From Aulosira sp. FACHB-615 (GTDB lineage Bacteria > Cyanobacteriota > Cyanobacteriia > Cyanobacteriales > Nostocaceae), in NCBI RefSeq assembly GCF_014698045.1, contig NZ_JACJSE010000005.1:124001-188000 (forward strand): a DNA stretch of 64,000 nt, in the 5' to 3' direction. Shown here in pieces: positions 8,422-16,775 of this stretch (position 1 is its first letter; every line of letters starts with the position of its first letter). A program made the position numbers and the translations under genes. The notes below the pieces were generated by a model. The model searched no databases. It was not told the DNA's origin and worked only from the letters and a program-made list of their open reading frames with translations.

Positions 8422-10749
8422 GTGCGAATTCCGCTAGATTACTACCGAATTTTAGGACTACCGTTAGCGGCAAGTGAAGAACAATTGCGGCAAGCATATA
8501 GCGATCGCATTGTACAACTGCCACGACGGGAGTATTCTCAAGCAGCAATTTCTTCTCGTAAACAAATTATAGAAACAGCTTACGTGGTTTTATCAAATCC
8601 AAAAGAACGTAGCAGTTACGATCAGCTTTATCTGTCCCATGCTTATGATCCTGATGGCACGGCTACTGCCACAGTCACCGCAGGCAACCGCACAGAAACT
8701 AGTCATGATCTTGATAGTCAAGGCCTGAGTATTGACGTTCCCCAACAGGAATTAGTCGGGGCGTTATTAATCTTGCAAGAGTTGGGGGAATACGAACAAG
8801 TCCTCAAACTCGGTAAAACATACCTTGCTAACCATAATGGTGTCGCCTCGGCCAAAATTGGCAATCATCCCATCGAGGAAGACTTTCTCGAAAGCAGCGA
8901 ACATCCAGATATTGTTTTGACTGTGGCTTTGGCCTGCCTAGAATTAGGGCGGGAACAGTGGCAACAAGGTTATTACGAAAATGCCGCAGTTTCCTTAGAG
9001 TCTGGGTTAGAAATGCTGGTGAGTGAAGGCATATTTTCCAGCGTCCAGGCAGAAATTCAAGCCGACCTTTATAAACTACGTCCTTATCGGATTTTAGAAT
9101 TACTACAGTTATCTTTAGAAAAAACAGTAGAACGTCGCCGAGGCTTAGAATTATTACAAAGTATCCTGGAAGATCGCGGTGGCATTGATGGCACTCACAA
9201 CGATCAATCGGGTTTAAGCATAGATGATTTTCTGCGATTTATTCAGCAAATCCGCCACTATTTAACAGTTACAGAACAGCATAAGTTATTTGAAGCCGAA
9301 AGTAAGCGCCCATCGGCAGTAGCTACTTACCTCGCCGTTTATGCTTTGATTGCTAGAGGATTTGCCCAACGTCAACCCGCTTTAATTCGTCAGGCTAGGC
9401 AAATGCTACTGCATTTGGGTAAGCGTCAAGATGTGCATCTAGAACAGTCACTTTGTGCGTTGTTGTTGGGACAAACCGAAGAAGCAACCCGCGTTTTGGA
9501 AATGAGTCAGGAATACGAAGCTTTAGCTTTTATTCGGGAAAAATCCCAGGACTCGCCTGATTTATTACCGGGTTTGTGTTTGTATGGCGAACAGTGGTTA
9601 CAAAATGAAGTGTTTCCCCATTTTCGGGATTTATCCAGACAGCCAGCCGCACTCAAAGATTACTTTGCTAACCCCCAAGTGCAAGCGTATTTAGAAGCAT
9701 TACCTACAGATGCCGAAACTACCAACGAATGGGGTTTCATTAATCGTCAACCTGTTAACGCACCGCCAGCAAATCACCGTCAACCAAATACGCCTGGGGT
9801 TTCTCGTCCAAATCAAGCTAAAATGCCAGATTTGGATTTACCAGAAACTCCCAACCATAAACGACCTGAATATTCTCAGGTACCGCTACCGAGAACCAAT
9901 ACCCCACCTGCACCAGCTATGGCTAGTCGCACCCCAACGCCGGAAATTCCCGTTGCGTCTTTTACTTCCCCAGACCGGACAAACAACACAACAGGTCATC
10001 ATCTCAATGGTAAAAGTGCTGCGCCCCATCCGACACCAAAGCGCCGACGACGGAAGCCGACAAATCAACCTGTTAACCGAGAACATAGGTTAGATAATAA
10101 CCGCGATCGCCGACCTCGCCAACGCCGCCCTGTCAGCAGTGTAGACCGCAAAACCAGATTAGTCTGGACAGTATTTGCTTCCTTGGCTGGGATATTAGTT
10201 TTTTGGTTAATCATTTCCACCACCTTTGGCTGGTTGAAAGATATCTTTGCCCCATCTCCAGGTTTACCAGAAAACCCCTTAGCAATAAAACTTAATCAAC
10301 CACCCATCAAAATTCCTGATGCCAATAGTGAATTAATGCCACCTGACGGCCCCCTCACCGATGCAACCGCCGAAGAAGTAATTCGGACATGGCTTTCTAC
10401 CAAGGCTTTAGCATTAGGGCCAAACCATGATGTTAACAGTTTAAATAACATTTTAACTGGCGCATCTTTGTCTCAATGGCGGTTAGTTGCCCAGCAAGAT
10501 AAATTAGATAACCGCTATCGCAAATACGACCACAGCATCAAAATAGAATTTGTCAGTAAAAATGACCTAGACCCAAATCGCGCCGCCGTTTTAGCGACTG
10601 TTAAAGAAGCAACACAGTTTTATGAAAATGGTCTGAAGAAAAAGTCTTCTAACGAAAGTTTGCGGGTTCGTTATGATTTAATTCGGCGCGATGGTATGTG
10701 GCGGATTCAAAGTATGTATGTGGTGAATCAAATTACAATGAATTTTTAA
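8422..10749 (+). CDS. ftn2: Cell division protein Ftn2/ZipN (ARC6 homologue)
   Basis: The 775-residue protein has the three-part layout of Ftn2/ZipN/ARC6, the cyanobacterial protein that tethers FtsZ to the inner membrane. An N-terminal J-like domain (LDYYRILGLPLAASEEQLRQ at residue 5; it lacks the HPD tripeptide, having PRR instead) is followed by a long helical region to about 440. A Pro/Arg-rich linker (about 445-570) precedes one membrane segment (about 580-602, WTVFASLAGILVFWLIIS) and a periplasmic C-terminal IMS-type domain ending YVVNQITMNF. The start is GTG. It is monocistronic with long flanks. Confidence 0.95.
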   Translation: MRIPLDYYRILGLPLAASEEQLRQAYSDRIVQLPRREYSQAAISSRKQIIETAYVVLSNPKERSSYDQLYLSHAYDPDGTATATVTAGNRTETSHDLDSQGLSIDVPQQELVGALLILQELGEYEQVLKLGKTYLANHNGVASAKIGNHPIEEDFLESSEHPDIVLTVALACLELGREQWQQGYYENAAVSLESGLEMLVSEGIFSSVQAEIQADLYKLRPYRILELLQLSLEKTVERRRGLELLQSILEDRGGIDGTHNDQSGLSIDDFLRFIQQIRHYLTVTEQHKLFEAESKRPSAVATYLAVYALIARGFAQRQPALIRQARQMLLHLGKRQDVHLEQSLCALLLGQTEEATRVLEMSQEYEALAFIREKSQDSPDLLPGLCLYGEQWLQNEVFPHFRDLSRQPAALKDYFANPQVQAYLEALPTDAETTNEWGFINRQPVNAPPANHRQPNTPGVSRPNQAKMPDLDLPETPNHKRPEYSQVPLPRTNTPPAPAMASRTPTPEIPVASFTSPDRTNNTTGHHLNGKSAAPHPTPKRRRRKPTNQPVNREHRLDNNRDRRPRQRRPVSSVDRKTRLVWTVFASLAGILVFWLIISTTFGWLKDIFAPSPGLPENPLAIKLNQPPIKIPDANSELMPPDGPLTDATAEEVIRTWLSTKALALGPNHDVNSLNNILTGASLSQWRLVAQQDKLDNRYRKYDHSIKIEFVSKNDLDPNRAAVLATVKEATQFYENGLKKKSSNESLRVRYDLIRRDGMWRIQSMYVVNQITMNF

Positions 10750-10800
10750 AGTCTGAAGTGTGAAAGGGAGAAAGTTTGATTTGTGATCATTGTGTCTTTC

Positions 10801-10833
10801 AGATCCCCGACTTCTTTGAGAAGTCGGGGATCT
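10801..10833. repeat. AGATCCCCGAC hairpin repeat, copy 2
   Basis: Same hairpin family as 2430-2462: AGATCCCCGACTTCT pairs with AGAAGTCGGGGATCT around a short TTG loop. It sits about 50 bp past the ftn2 stop and could serve as its terminator, though it is followed by only a weak T run. Confidence 0.65.
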
Positions 10834-10904
10834 TATTTATCACGAATGATTTTGAACGCTAGTTATAGCAGTAGCAAACAGGAGCATCCCACTTTTTTTA
10901 ATAC

Positions 10905-11001
10905 GTCATTGCGAGCGCAACGAAGTGGAGTGAAGCAATCGCAAAATCCCTCACTAAGAACGAGTCCATGCGATTGCTTCGTCGTGCCTCCTCGCAATGA
11001 C
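10905..11001. repeat. GTCATTGCGAGCG palindromic element, copy 1
   Basis: Starts GTCATTGCGAGCGCAACGAA and ends CTCGCAATGAC, with inner inverted parts GAAGCAATCGCA and GCGATTGCTTC. A shorter relative is at 14613-14685. This palindrome type is widespread in bacteria as a non-autonomous repeat. The 100-codon ORF across it (10783-11085) is not a gene. Confidence 0.75.
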
Positions 11002-11301
11002 AGGATTATTATTTTGCTGAGTAATAAAAACTGGGATGCACCCGTAGCAAACTTGCTTAAGACATCGATAAATAATAAGACTTAGACACCACAAAGCTTT
11101 TAACCCTGTCACCTGTCACCTATTACCTGTCCCCTACTATAAAGTTAAATAAATCTAAAAATAACTTGATAATATAGCTATGTTGTTTGCAGTTTGTAAC
11201 ATTAACTGCATGACTTATTGCAGTTTGTAAATATTTTTTGTAACTGCAAGGAATATTCCTTTAGACTGAAACTCAATTGCAAAATATTGGGATCGAGGCC
11301 A

Positions 11302-11622
11302 ATGCAGTCGATGAATTTCTTGTGTCATGATTTTGTAGTTGCGGTCTCCTTTGGTGCTTGTATTCTTGGTTTAGTATTGCTTTGGGACGGTAAGCAACCA
11401 AAAGATGACATAGAAGAAACAGAAAAGATTTTGTTTAGAATGAGTTTTTCTTACTGGCTGGTATATTGTGTTGCTTTTGCCTTAGAAAAAGTCATTTTAC
11501 CTGATTGGGAATCTGTCGTGATGTCTTTGAAAATCACCGCAGCTTTGTCATATTTCTTAACATTTTCTTGTATTCTGAGTTTGCCGCTACATAAATTCGC
11601 CGTGCATCGAGTTGAAGAATAG
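11302..11622 (+). CDS. Small uncharacterised membrane protein
   Basis: I do not recognise this family. From the ATG at 11302 it has 106 residues with about three hydrophobic segments: FVVAVSFGACILGLVLLW, SYWLVYCVAFALEKVIL and ITAALSYFLTFSCILSLPL. A charged loop (DGKQPKDDIEETEK) separates the first two. The frame is open upstream to a TTG at 11218, but that extension is Cys/Asn-rich and not membrane-like, so I take the ATG; another ATG is at 11311. Coding is likely from the sustained membrane-protein composition. No functional clue comes from neighbours. Confidence 0.55.
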   Translation: MQSMNFLCHDFVVAVSFGACILGLVLLWDGKQPKDDIEETEKILFRMSFSYWLVYCVAFALEKVILPDWESVVMSLKITAALSYFLTFSCILSLPLHKFAVHRVEE

Positions 11623-11691
11623 TCAGAGAAAGTGTGAAGTATGAAGTATGAAATGAAATCAACTAGACAAAAACGAGCTAGTAACTAACTG

Positions 11692-12024
11692 TTAAGTTGA
11701 TTTATGTTTCATGGCGATCGCGATCGCTGTTTGTAGTTCATCCTGAACTAAACTAGTCAGGATGAACACCTCTTGCACTGTCTTACCTTGTCTAGCGATA
11801 ATTTTGTAACCCCCGCGAATTGGGACAGATATACGTAATTGCATTTTGGGGCTATGACCTTTTACCCGCCCAATTACGCCTGGGGTAATGGTGTAAATGC
11901 CTTCTTGCAAGCAGAGATTTTCTAAAATGGGAATCAGACCAGGAAGATGGGTAGAGTGATTCCAAACGAGTCTGCCATCTTTGCGTTTATTTGCTTTCTG
12001 CGAGTTTGTGGTAGATTTATCCAT
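11692..12024 (-). CDS. DUF2103 family protein
   Basis: The 110-residue protein resembles DUF2103, a small family annotated as predicted metal-binding. Recognisable are DGRLVWNHSTHLPGLIPIL near residue 17, the glycine-rich TPGVIGRVKGHSPKMQLRIS near residue 47 and the GGYKIIARQGKTVQEVFI strand block. The start codon is 4 bp past the clpS stop, so the two are surely co-transcribed. Linkage to clpS suggests a link to the N-degron/ClpCP pathway, but that is inference. Biochemical role unknown. Confidence 0.75.
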   Translation of the reverse strand: MDKSTTNSQKANKRKDGRLVWNHSTHLPGLIPILENLCLQEGIYTITPGVIGRVKGHSPKMQLRISVPIRGGYKIIARQGKTVQEVFILTSLVQDELQTAIAIAMKHKST

Positions 12025-12028
12025 GATC

Positions 12029-12355
12029 TTAAGCCGCTTCTAGGGGAGCCATTGTTAAACCGGCTCGGCGCAGCTGTTGGTGATACAATTCTGCTGGTTC
12101 TTGCGGCCCTACCCAAACGATCGCTTGTCCTTCATAATGTACCTGATTCGTTAAATCCCAAGCGCGATCGCTAGTCATATTCGGGATATACTTCATCAAG
12201 CACTCAGCGACGTGTTGAAAAGTATTGAAGTCATCGTTCAACACAATCACCTTGTAATTAGGATATTGTTTGCGAATAGTTTGACTAGACCGTTCAGGAG
12301 CAATAGTTGGTGCTGTACCCATCCCGTAAACAGCTACTGAAAGTCTTGTAAGCAT
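12029..12355 (-). CDS. clpS: ATP-dependent Clp protease adaptor ClpS
   Basis: ClpS delivers N-degron substrates to the ClpC/ClpA unfoldase. The core motif YKVIVLNDDFNTFQHVAECL (about residues 33-52) contains the Asn-Asp-Asp that grips the substrate alpha-amino group. The family ending YHQQLRRAGLTMAPLE is intact. The 108-residue version starts at ATG 12355; the internal ATG at 12322 would give a 97-residue protein starting MGTAPTIAPERSSQ, and this may be the true start. First gene of a two-gene operon with DUF2103. The NDDFNTFQHV form looks like the ClpS2 subtype of cyanobacteria, an impression from memory. Confidence 0.93.
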   Translation of the reverse strand: MLTRLSVAVYGMGTAPTIAPERSSQTIRKQYPNYKVIVLNDDFNTFQHVAECLMKYIPNMTSDRAWDLTNQVHYEGQAIVWVGPQEPAELYHQQLRRAGLTMAPLEAA

Positions 12356-12495
12356 AAAATAGTCGGCTACCTGGATTCACAAAACTACATTATAAGTGAA
12401 TAGTTTAGTCCATAATCTAGCCAGAGAATAGGGAGTTGGGAGTTGGGAGTTGGGAATGGGGGTTGACAAATGACCAATGACCAAAAATAGGTAAA

Positions 12496-12530
12496 CCTAG
12501 CAGGAAGCACATCACAGACAACCTGCTAGG
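12496..12530. other. Inverted repeat CCTAGCAGG / CCTGCTAGG
   Basis: Two perfect 9-bp complementary arms separated by 17 bp. It lies between divergent clpS and the decarboxylase gene. It might be a protein-binding site or the remnant of a small element. Confidence 0.45.
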
Positions 12531-12761
12531 AGGAAAAAATTTATTCTCGCCATGTTTGAAGGGTAGAGCTTATTTAAAATCAATAATGTCTATCCTTCGT
12601 TAGAATAACCAAATTGCTTGTACAACAGGGTTAAGAAAAGTCAATCAATTAGTTAACGCTTTGAAAAAGGGAACAGGCTTCGGCAAGATAATAGAGCGAA
12701 CAACAAAGACAAGGGAGGCAAGGCAGACAAGGGAGAGAGATGTTGATAAATTATTTAACGC

Positions 12762-12889
12762 GATGTGCGACTTACTTTTTGAAACCCCTCTCCAAACCTC
12801 TCCCCGAAGCGGAGAGAGGCTTTGAGTCTTGCTCCCCTTCCCTACGAGGGAAGGGGTTGGGGGTTAGGTTTGATATAAAGTTGCACACG
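12762..12889. repeat. Palindromic element with GTGCGACTT / AAGTTGCAC ends
   Basis: The left end GATGTGCGACTTACTTTTTG and right end AAAGTTGCACAC are inverted relatives. The interior has the hairpin CTCTCCCCGAAGCGGAGAGAG and a second stem TCCCTACGAGGGA. A truncated relative is at 40930-40980 with the same GATGTGCAACTTA start and CCGAAGTGGAAAGAGGC core. Confidence 0.6.
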
Positions 12890-12967
12890 GCGTTATTTAG
12901 GATTGCTATAGCTCATAATATTAAACAGACGCTTCATACTTCTTAACTATTTAGCTTTATTAAAACA

Positions 12968-14476
12968 ATGGCGAGAGATTTGCGGGGATTCATCAAACTT
13001 TTAGAAGAAAGAGGACAATTACGGCGAATTTCTGCCTTGGTTGACCCAGAATTAGAAATTGCGGAGATTTCTAACCAAATGCTGCAAAAAGGCGGGCCGG
13101 GGTTGTTGTTTGAGAACGTCAAAGGCGCTTCTTTCCCCGTAGCGGTGAATTTGTTGGGGACAGTGGAAAGAATCTGCTGGTCAATGAATATGCAGCATCC
13201 CCAAGAATTAGAAACCTTGGGTAAAAAGTTGAGTATGCTACAGCAGCCAAAACCACCGAAAAAGATTTCCCAGGCGATAGATTTTGGGAAAGTGCTGTTT
13301 GATGTCATTAAAGCCAAACCAGGGAGAGACTTTTTTCCGGCTTGTCAGCAAGTGGTAATTCAAGGGGATGATTTAGATTTAAATACTATACCTTTGATTC
13401 GTCCTTATCCTGGTGATGCTGGCAAGATTATCACCTTGGGGTTAGTCATTACCAAAGATTGTGAGACAGGTACGCCGAATGTGGGTGTATATCGCTTGCA
13501 ATTGCAATCGAAAAACACCATGACTGTTCACTGGTTATCAGTGCGGGGTGGGGCGAGACACTTGCGGAAAGCGGCAGAACGTGGGAAGAAATTAGAAGTA
13601 GCGATCGCTCTTGGTGTAGATCCATTAATTATCATGGCAGCTGCTACACCCATCCCGGTAGACTTATCAGAATGGTTATTTGCGGGGTTATATGGCGGTT
13701 CTGGTGTGCAGTTGGCAAAGTGTAAAACTGTTGATTTAGAAGTTCCGGCTGATTCTGAATTTGTCTTAGAAGGAACAATTACCCCAGGAGAAGTTTTACC
13801 AGACGGGCCTTTTGGCGACCACATGGGTTATTACGGCGGCGTGGAAGACTCGCCCTTAATTCGCTTTCAATGTATGACGCACCGCAAAGACCCGATATAT
13901 TTAACCACATTTAGCGGTCGTCCACCCAAAGAAGAAGCGATGATGGCGATCGCACTCAATCGTATATATACCCCAATTCTGCGCCAACAAGTCTCAGAAA
14001 TTGTGGATTTCTTCTTACCAATGGAAGCTTTAAGTTACAAAGCCGCGATTATTTCCATTGATAAAGCCTATCCCGGACAAGCACGCCGCGCCGCCTTAGC
14101 CTTTTGGAGTGCGTTACCGCAATTTACCTACACCAAATTTGTGATTGTCGTCGATAAAGATATTAATATCCGCGACCCCAGACAAGTTGTTTGGGCTATC
14201 AGTTCTAAAGTTGACCCCACCCGCGACGTGTTTATTTTGCCAAATACACCCTTTGACACCTTAGATTTTGCTAGTGAAAAAATTGGTTTAGGTGGACGGA
14301 TGGGAATTGATGCAACTACCAAAATTCCCCCCGAAACCGAACATGAATGGGGCGCACCACTAGAATCTGATCCTGATGTCGCCGCAATGGTAGAACGAAG
14401 ATGGGCAGAATATGGTTTAGCAGACTTGCAGTTAGGCGAAGTTGACCCCAACTTATTTGGTTATGACATGAAATAG
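12968..14476 (+). CDS. ubiD: UbiD family (prenylated-FMN) decarboxylase
   Basis: The 502-residue protein is a full-length UbiD-family enzyme. Family marks are the N-terminal MARDLRGFIKLLEERGQLRR, the substrate/cofactor region with VGVYRLQLQ and HWLSVRGGARH (about residues 173-200), and the signature LPDGPFGDHMGYYGG near 278. In cyanobacteria the likely role is decarboxylation of a 4-hydroxybenzoate-derived intermediate of plastoquinone biosynthesis, using prFMN supplied by UbiX, which is not in this window. The ATG start is clear. Immediately downstream, three bases past the stop, a MITE begins. Confidence 0.92.
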   Translation: MARDLRGFIKLLEERGQLRRISALVDPELEIAEISNQMLQKGGPGLLFENVKGASFPVAVNLLGTVERICWSMNMQHPQELETLGKKLSMLQQPKPPKKISQAIDFGKVLFDVIKAKPGRDFFPACQQVVIQGDDLDLNTIPLIRPYPGDAGKIITLGLVITKDCETGTPNVGVYRLQLQSKNTMTVHWLSVRGGARHLRKAAERGKKLEVAIALGVDPLIIMAAATPIPVDLSEWLFAGLYGGSGVQLAKCKTVDLEVPADSEFVLEGTITPGEVLPDGPFGDHMGYYGGVEDSPLIRFQCMTHRKDPIYLTTFSGRPPKEEAMMAIALNRIYTPILRQQVSEIVDFFLPMEALSYKAAIISIDKAYPGQARRAALAFWSALPQFTYTKFVIVVDKDINIRDPRQVVWAISSKVDPTRDVFILPNTPFDTLDFASEKIGLGGRMGIDATTKIPPETEHEWGAPLESDPDVAAMVERRWAEYGLADLQLGEVDPNLFGYDMK

Positions 14477-14479
14477 ATC

Positions 14480-14591
14480 AGGACTTACGCTTTTTGTGAA
14501 GAATGGGTGTAAGGGTTTTAAATTAGTACATCCCTATAAGCCTTCACCCGTCCCCAAACCATTGATTTTTCGTCTCACGGTGTAAGTAAGT
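14480..14591. repeat. MITE-like element, AGGACTTACGC family, decayed copy
   Basis: The left terminus AGGACTTACGC is intact and begins 3 bp after the ubiD stop. The interior keeps GGGTGTAAGGGTTTTAAAT and TTGATTTTTCGTCTCAC, but the right end is degraded to TGTAAGTAAGT. It may contribute the 3' end of the ubiD transcript. Confidence 0.65.
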
Positions 14592-14612
14592 AACCACGCA
14601 AAATTAATTACA

Positions 14613-14685
14613 GTCATTGCGAGCGAAGCGAAGCAATCCCAGCCCTTGCGATTGCTTCATTTCGCTTCGCTCCATTCGCAATGAC
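14613..14685. repeat. GTCATTGCGAGCG palindromic element, copy 2
   Basis: Starts GTCATTGCGAGCGAAGCGAA and ends TCGCAATGAC after the complementary TTCGCTTCGCTCC. It would fold into a nearly complete hairpin. Confidence 0.75.
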
Positions 14686-14779
14686 TTTGTGTAATTAATT
14701 ATGTTTAACTACTTACCAATTTTTTTAGACTGGTGTGGGTTGGGTGGAGGAACGGAACCCAACATTCTCAAGGCTGATG

Positions 14780-14869
14780 GAAAAAAGTAATGAGTAATGA
14801 ATAATGAGTAATGAGTCAGAAATTTACTTATTACTCATGGTTTAACTCGCTTACTTCAAAAGTGCTGTG
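14780..14869 (-). repeat. Dispersed GAGTAATGAGTAAT repeat, inverted copy C
   Basis: Read on the minus strand it matches the repeats at 668-814 and 45603-45727: ACAGCACTTTTGAAGTAAG followed by TAATGAG-type heptamers and a poly-T end. It lacks the CAGTTGCTGTACC terminal part. Confidence 0.65.
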
Positions 14870-14929
14870 TGTGCAACTTTACATTCAATTGGTATAAGTT
14901 TATTCAAAAATCAAATCAGATTCTTATAT

Positions 14930-15598
14930 TTATTCAGTTAGCAAACTAGGCGAAGTTAACACAAACACATCCCGAATACCTAACCCATCAACTTGCGGTT
15001 TAATGGGAGTCGTAAAATGGAAAAATTTATGGTCATTAACTAATAATAATTCACCAGAATTCAGCACTTTACTAAAAACTGGCTTTTCTTTTTTCGCTGT
15101 ATATAAATGTGTTTCTCCACCTTGGATATTTTCTCTAGCCACAGAGAATATCCCAATAAAATCTGTGCCATCTTGATGGATACCTTCAGGGGCGGGATTA
15201 CCCATATTTTCGGCGGAACAGATGGTTCTGATTTGATGAACTCCGATTTCTGCTTCTGGGTGCAGTTTACAAGAGTCGCTAAATGCTAAGACCATCTTTT
15301 TAAAGATATCAAGCTCAATAATGCTATCTTCTAATTCTGCAAATTCTCTTTTAATATCTCCCAATAAGGGGTTATATGTTTTGCTTTGGAAGAGGTAGCC
15401 ATGCGGTAGTTTAATTAAATCATTCCCGGAAACGGTAAACCGGGATAATCTTCTTAAACGATAATTGCCCTTGATATAAGGATCAACTGGCAAATTATTA
15501 AAAAATGGCTGAAAACCTTCTGGATTAATAGAATTTACCTTTCTTAAGGTGAACAGAAAAGCATATTCTAATTCTGTTGATTCCCATACTTTTTGCAT
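14930..15598 (-). CDS. 2OG-Fe(II) dioxygenase family protein
   Basis: The 222-residue protein resembles the 2OG-Fe dioxygenase family that includes free amino-acid hydroxylases such as IDO (PF10014 type). The iron facial triad is visible: His and Asp in GIHQDGTDF (about residues 139-145) and the distal His in FFHFTTPI (about 193). The 2-oxoglutarate-binding Arg is probably the one in GIRDVFVL. GGETHLYTAKKEKP lies between. The substrate is likely a free amino acid or small metabolite, by family only. It is not next to a biosynthetic cluster. Confidence 0.82.
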   Translation of the reverse strand: MQKVWESTELEYAFLFTLRKVNSINPEGFQPFFNNLPVDPYIKGNYRLRRLSRFTVSGNDLIKLPHGYLFQSKTYNPLLGDIKREFAELEDSIIELDIFKKMVLAFSDSCKLHPEAEIGVHQIRTICSAENMGNPAPEGIHQDGTDFIGIFSVARENIQGGETHLYTAKKEKPVFSKVLNSGELLLVNDHKFFHFTTPIKPQVDGLGIRDVFVLTSPSLLTE

Positions 15599-15803
15599 AG
15601 GATTGACCTGCTGATTAGGTTTAAATCCTCCGCTATTTTTCTTTCTCGGAGGCTTATACCACCGAGTATATGATACTTTTTATTAAACTGTCGTTAAATT
15701 GACTACAGAATTTGACAATTTGTGATAAAGCAATAACTTTGTAAAGAAGGTAGGAGTGAGGGGAACAAGGGAAGGGAGACAAGGAGGACAAGGGAGATAA
15801 GGC

Positions 15804-15972
15804 AATACGGTTCAGTTAAGAAAATAAATTAACTGCTACACATAAAACATATCTATTTTTTGGAGGGGGATTGGGGGACGCAACCGTCTCCCAATCGGGG
15901 GTTTGGGGGAGAATCCCCCAAGTCTTGGTTCTTCTGAAATCAATAAGCTGACAACGTTAACTGAACCGTATT
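15804..15972. mobile_element. 169-bp MITE with perfect 16-bp terminal inverted repeats
   Basis: The left end AATACGGTTCAGTTAA is the exact reverse complement of the right end TTAACTGAACCGTATT. Inside is a GC hairpin region (GGGGGATTGGGGGA ... TCTCCCAATCGGGG). The flanks repeat GGGAGATAAGG on both sides (15792-15802 and 15973-15983), which looks like an 11-bp target duplication offset by one base from the left terminus. No coding capacity. The transposase family is unknown. Confidence 0.8.
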
Positions 15973-16004
15973 GGGAGATAAGGGGGATTTTCGTCTTTTA
16001 TTGC

Positions 16005-16038
16005 TTGACAAGGTTTGTTTGTAATATGTATACTACAA
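16005..16038 (+). promoter_or_regulatory. Sigma70-type promoter with overlapping palindromic operator
   Basis: TTGACA (16005-16010) and TATACT (16029-16034) are separated by 18 bp. The 20-bp sequence at 16019-16038, halves TTGTAATATG and TATACTACAA, is an inverted repeat matching at 8 of 10 positions per half and covering the -10 box. That is the layout of a repressor site. It lies about 80 bp before the first gene of the nucleotidyltransferase pair. Confidence 0.65.
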
Positions 16039-16112
16039 AGAGTCGGGTGAAAAAGTTTTCTATGATACAACCGAAACTGCAAATTACAGAACCACCCTTT
16101 CATTAGCTGGCG

Positions 16113-16775
16113 GTGTTGAATCATATTGCTAAATATAATTACGCAGGCACATTTGAAGCTCATATTACAATCTGTGCAGAGTCACCAGCTACAGTACAGC
16201 ACTTTCAACAGATTTGTCGGCAGTTAAAGATTAAATGTATTTTGATTGAGTTACCTGTGGGAGTGGTGCGATCGCAACCAATGACCGCATCCCATCATCG
16301 GGGAACTTTGCCGGAAGTTTACACCGAAGTTTACCACCTTGCCCAAACAATTTCCCAGGCAGGTTTTTTGGTGACGCGGGTGAAAATTGAAGCAATGGTG
16401 TATAACCAAGACATCCCGGTGACAGATCAGGAAGTTTTGCAGCATCCTGCAAGCAATTATTTTGAGTTTCACATCAAAGCCTTGCTGGCAGATAATACCG
16501 ACTTAGAAGCTTTGCGCCAACATTGTGCAGTCCAAGGCGCACATTTATCTAGCAATGCTTTTAAACAGAAAACTCATAGCCAACATCAGCGATTTATTAC
16601 CTTACGGTTGTATGGAATAGGACGGAACGCGGCACAAGACCGCTTTCAGAAACTCCTGCAATCACTACGGTCAAAGGGTATTTCTTTAGTGCAACCACAG
16701 CAAGAATATACTGTGTTTGATAGCAACATCGGGCTTGATGCTGGCTGGTTGGGAGGTGTAAATAATCATGCTTGA
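16113..16775 (+). CDS. Uncharacterised protein with internal duplication, partner of nucleotidyltransferase
   Basis: I do not recognise a named domain. The 220 residues seem to be two related halves: each starts with a strand of the form FEAHITI / YFEFHIKAL, then a helix (ATVQHFQQICRQL / TDLEALRQHCAV), then a strand, a His-containing loop (TASHHRGT / HSQHQRF), a second helix and a closing strand (VTRVKIEAM / LVQPQQEYTVF). This suggests a tandem ferredoxin-like fold. There is no helix-turn-helix as in AbiEi antitoxins. The start is GTG at 16113 (or TTG at 16116). Its stop overlaps the next gene by 8 bp, so the two are translationally coupled. Confidence 0.8.
   Translation: MLNHIAKYNYAGTFEAHITICAESPATVQHFQQICRQLKIKCILIELPVGVVRSQPMTASHHRGTLPEVYTEVYHLAQTISQAGFLVTRVKIEAMVYNQDIPVTDQEVLQHPASNYFEFHIKALLADNTDLEALRQHCAVQGAHLSSNAFKQKTHSQHQRFITLRLYGIGRNAAQDRFQKLLQSLRSKGISLVQPQQEYTVFDSNIGLDAGWLGGVNNHA

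Larger units (their letters stand above)
12356..12967. other. Gene-free 0.6-kb repeat region upstream of the ubiD-family gene
   Basis: It contains a GGGAGTT heptamer run near 12428-12456, an isolated 9-bp hairpin (12496-12530) and the element at 12762-12889. The ORF across 12740-12946 consists of that element and is rejected. Promoters for clpS (leftward) and the decarboxylase (rightward) must lie here but were not identified. Confidence 0.55.
15599..16112. other. Intergenic region holding a MITE and the promoter of the 16.1-kb gene pair
   Basis: Apart from the MITE (15804-15972) and the promoter/operator (16005-16038), it has GGGAGACAAGGAGGACAAGGGAG repeats only in broken form near 15770-15800. 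Small ORFs across it are not credible. Confidence 0.6.

Noticed and set aside
10783..11085. 100-codon ORF downstream of ftn2
   Set aside because: It consists of the AGATCCCCGAC hairpin and the GTCATTGCGAGCG palindrome.
12740..12946. 68-codon ORF before the ubiD-family gene
   Set aside because: It spans the 12762-12889 repeat element and has no protein-like pattern.
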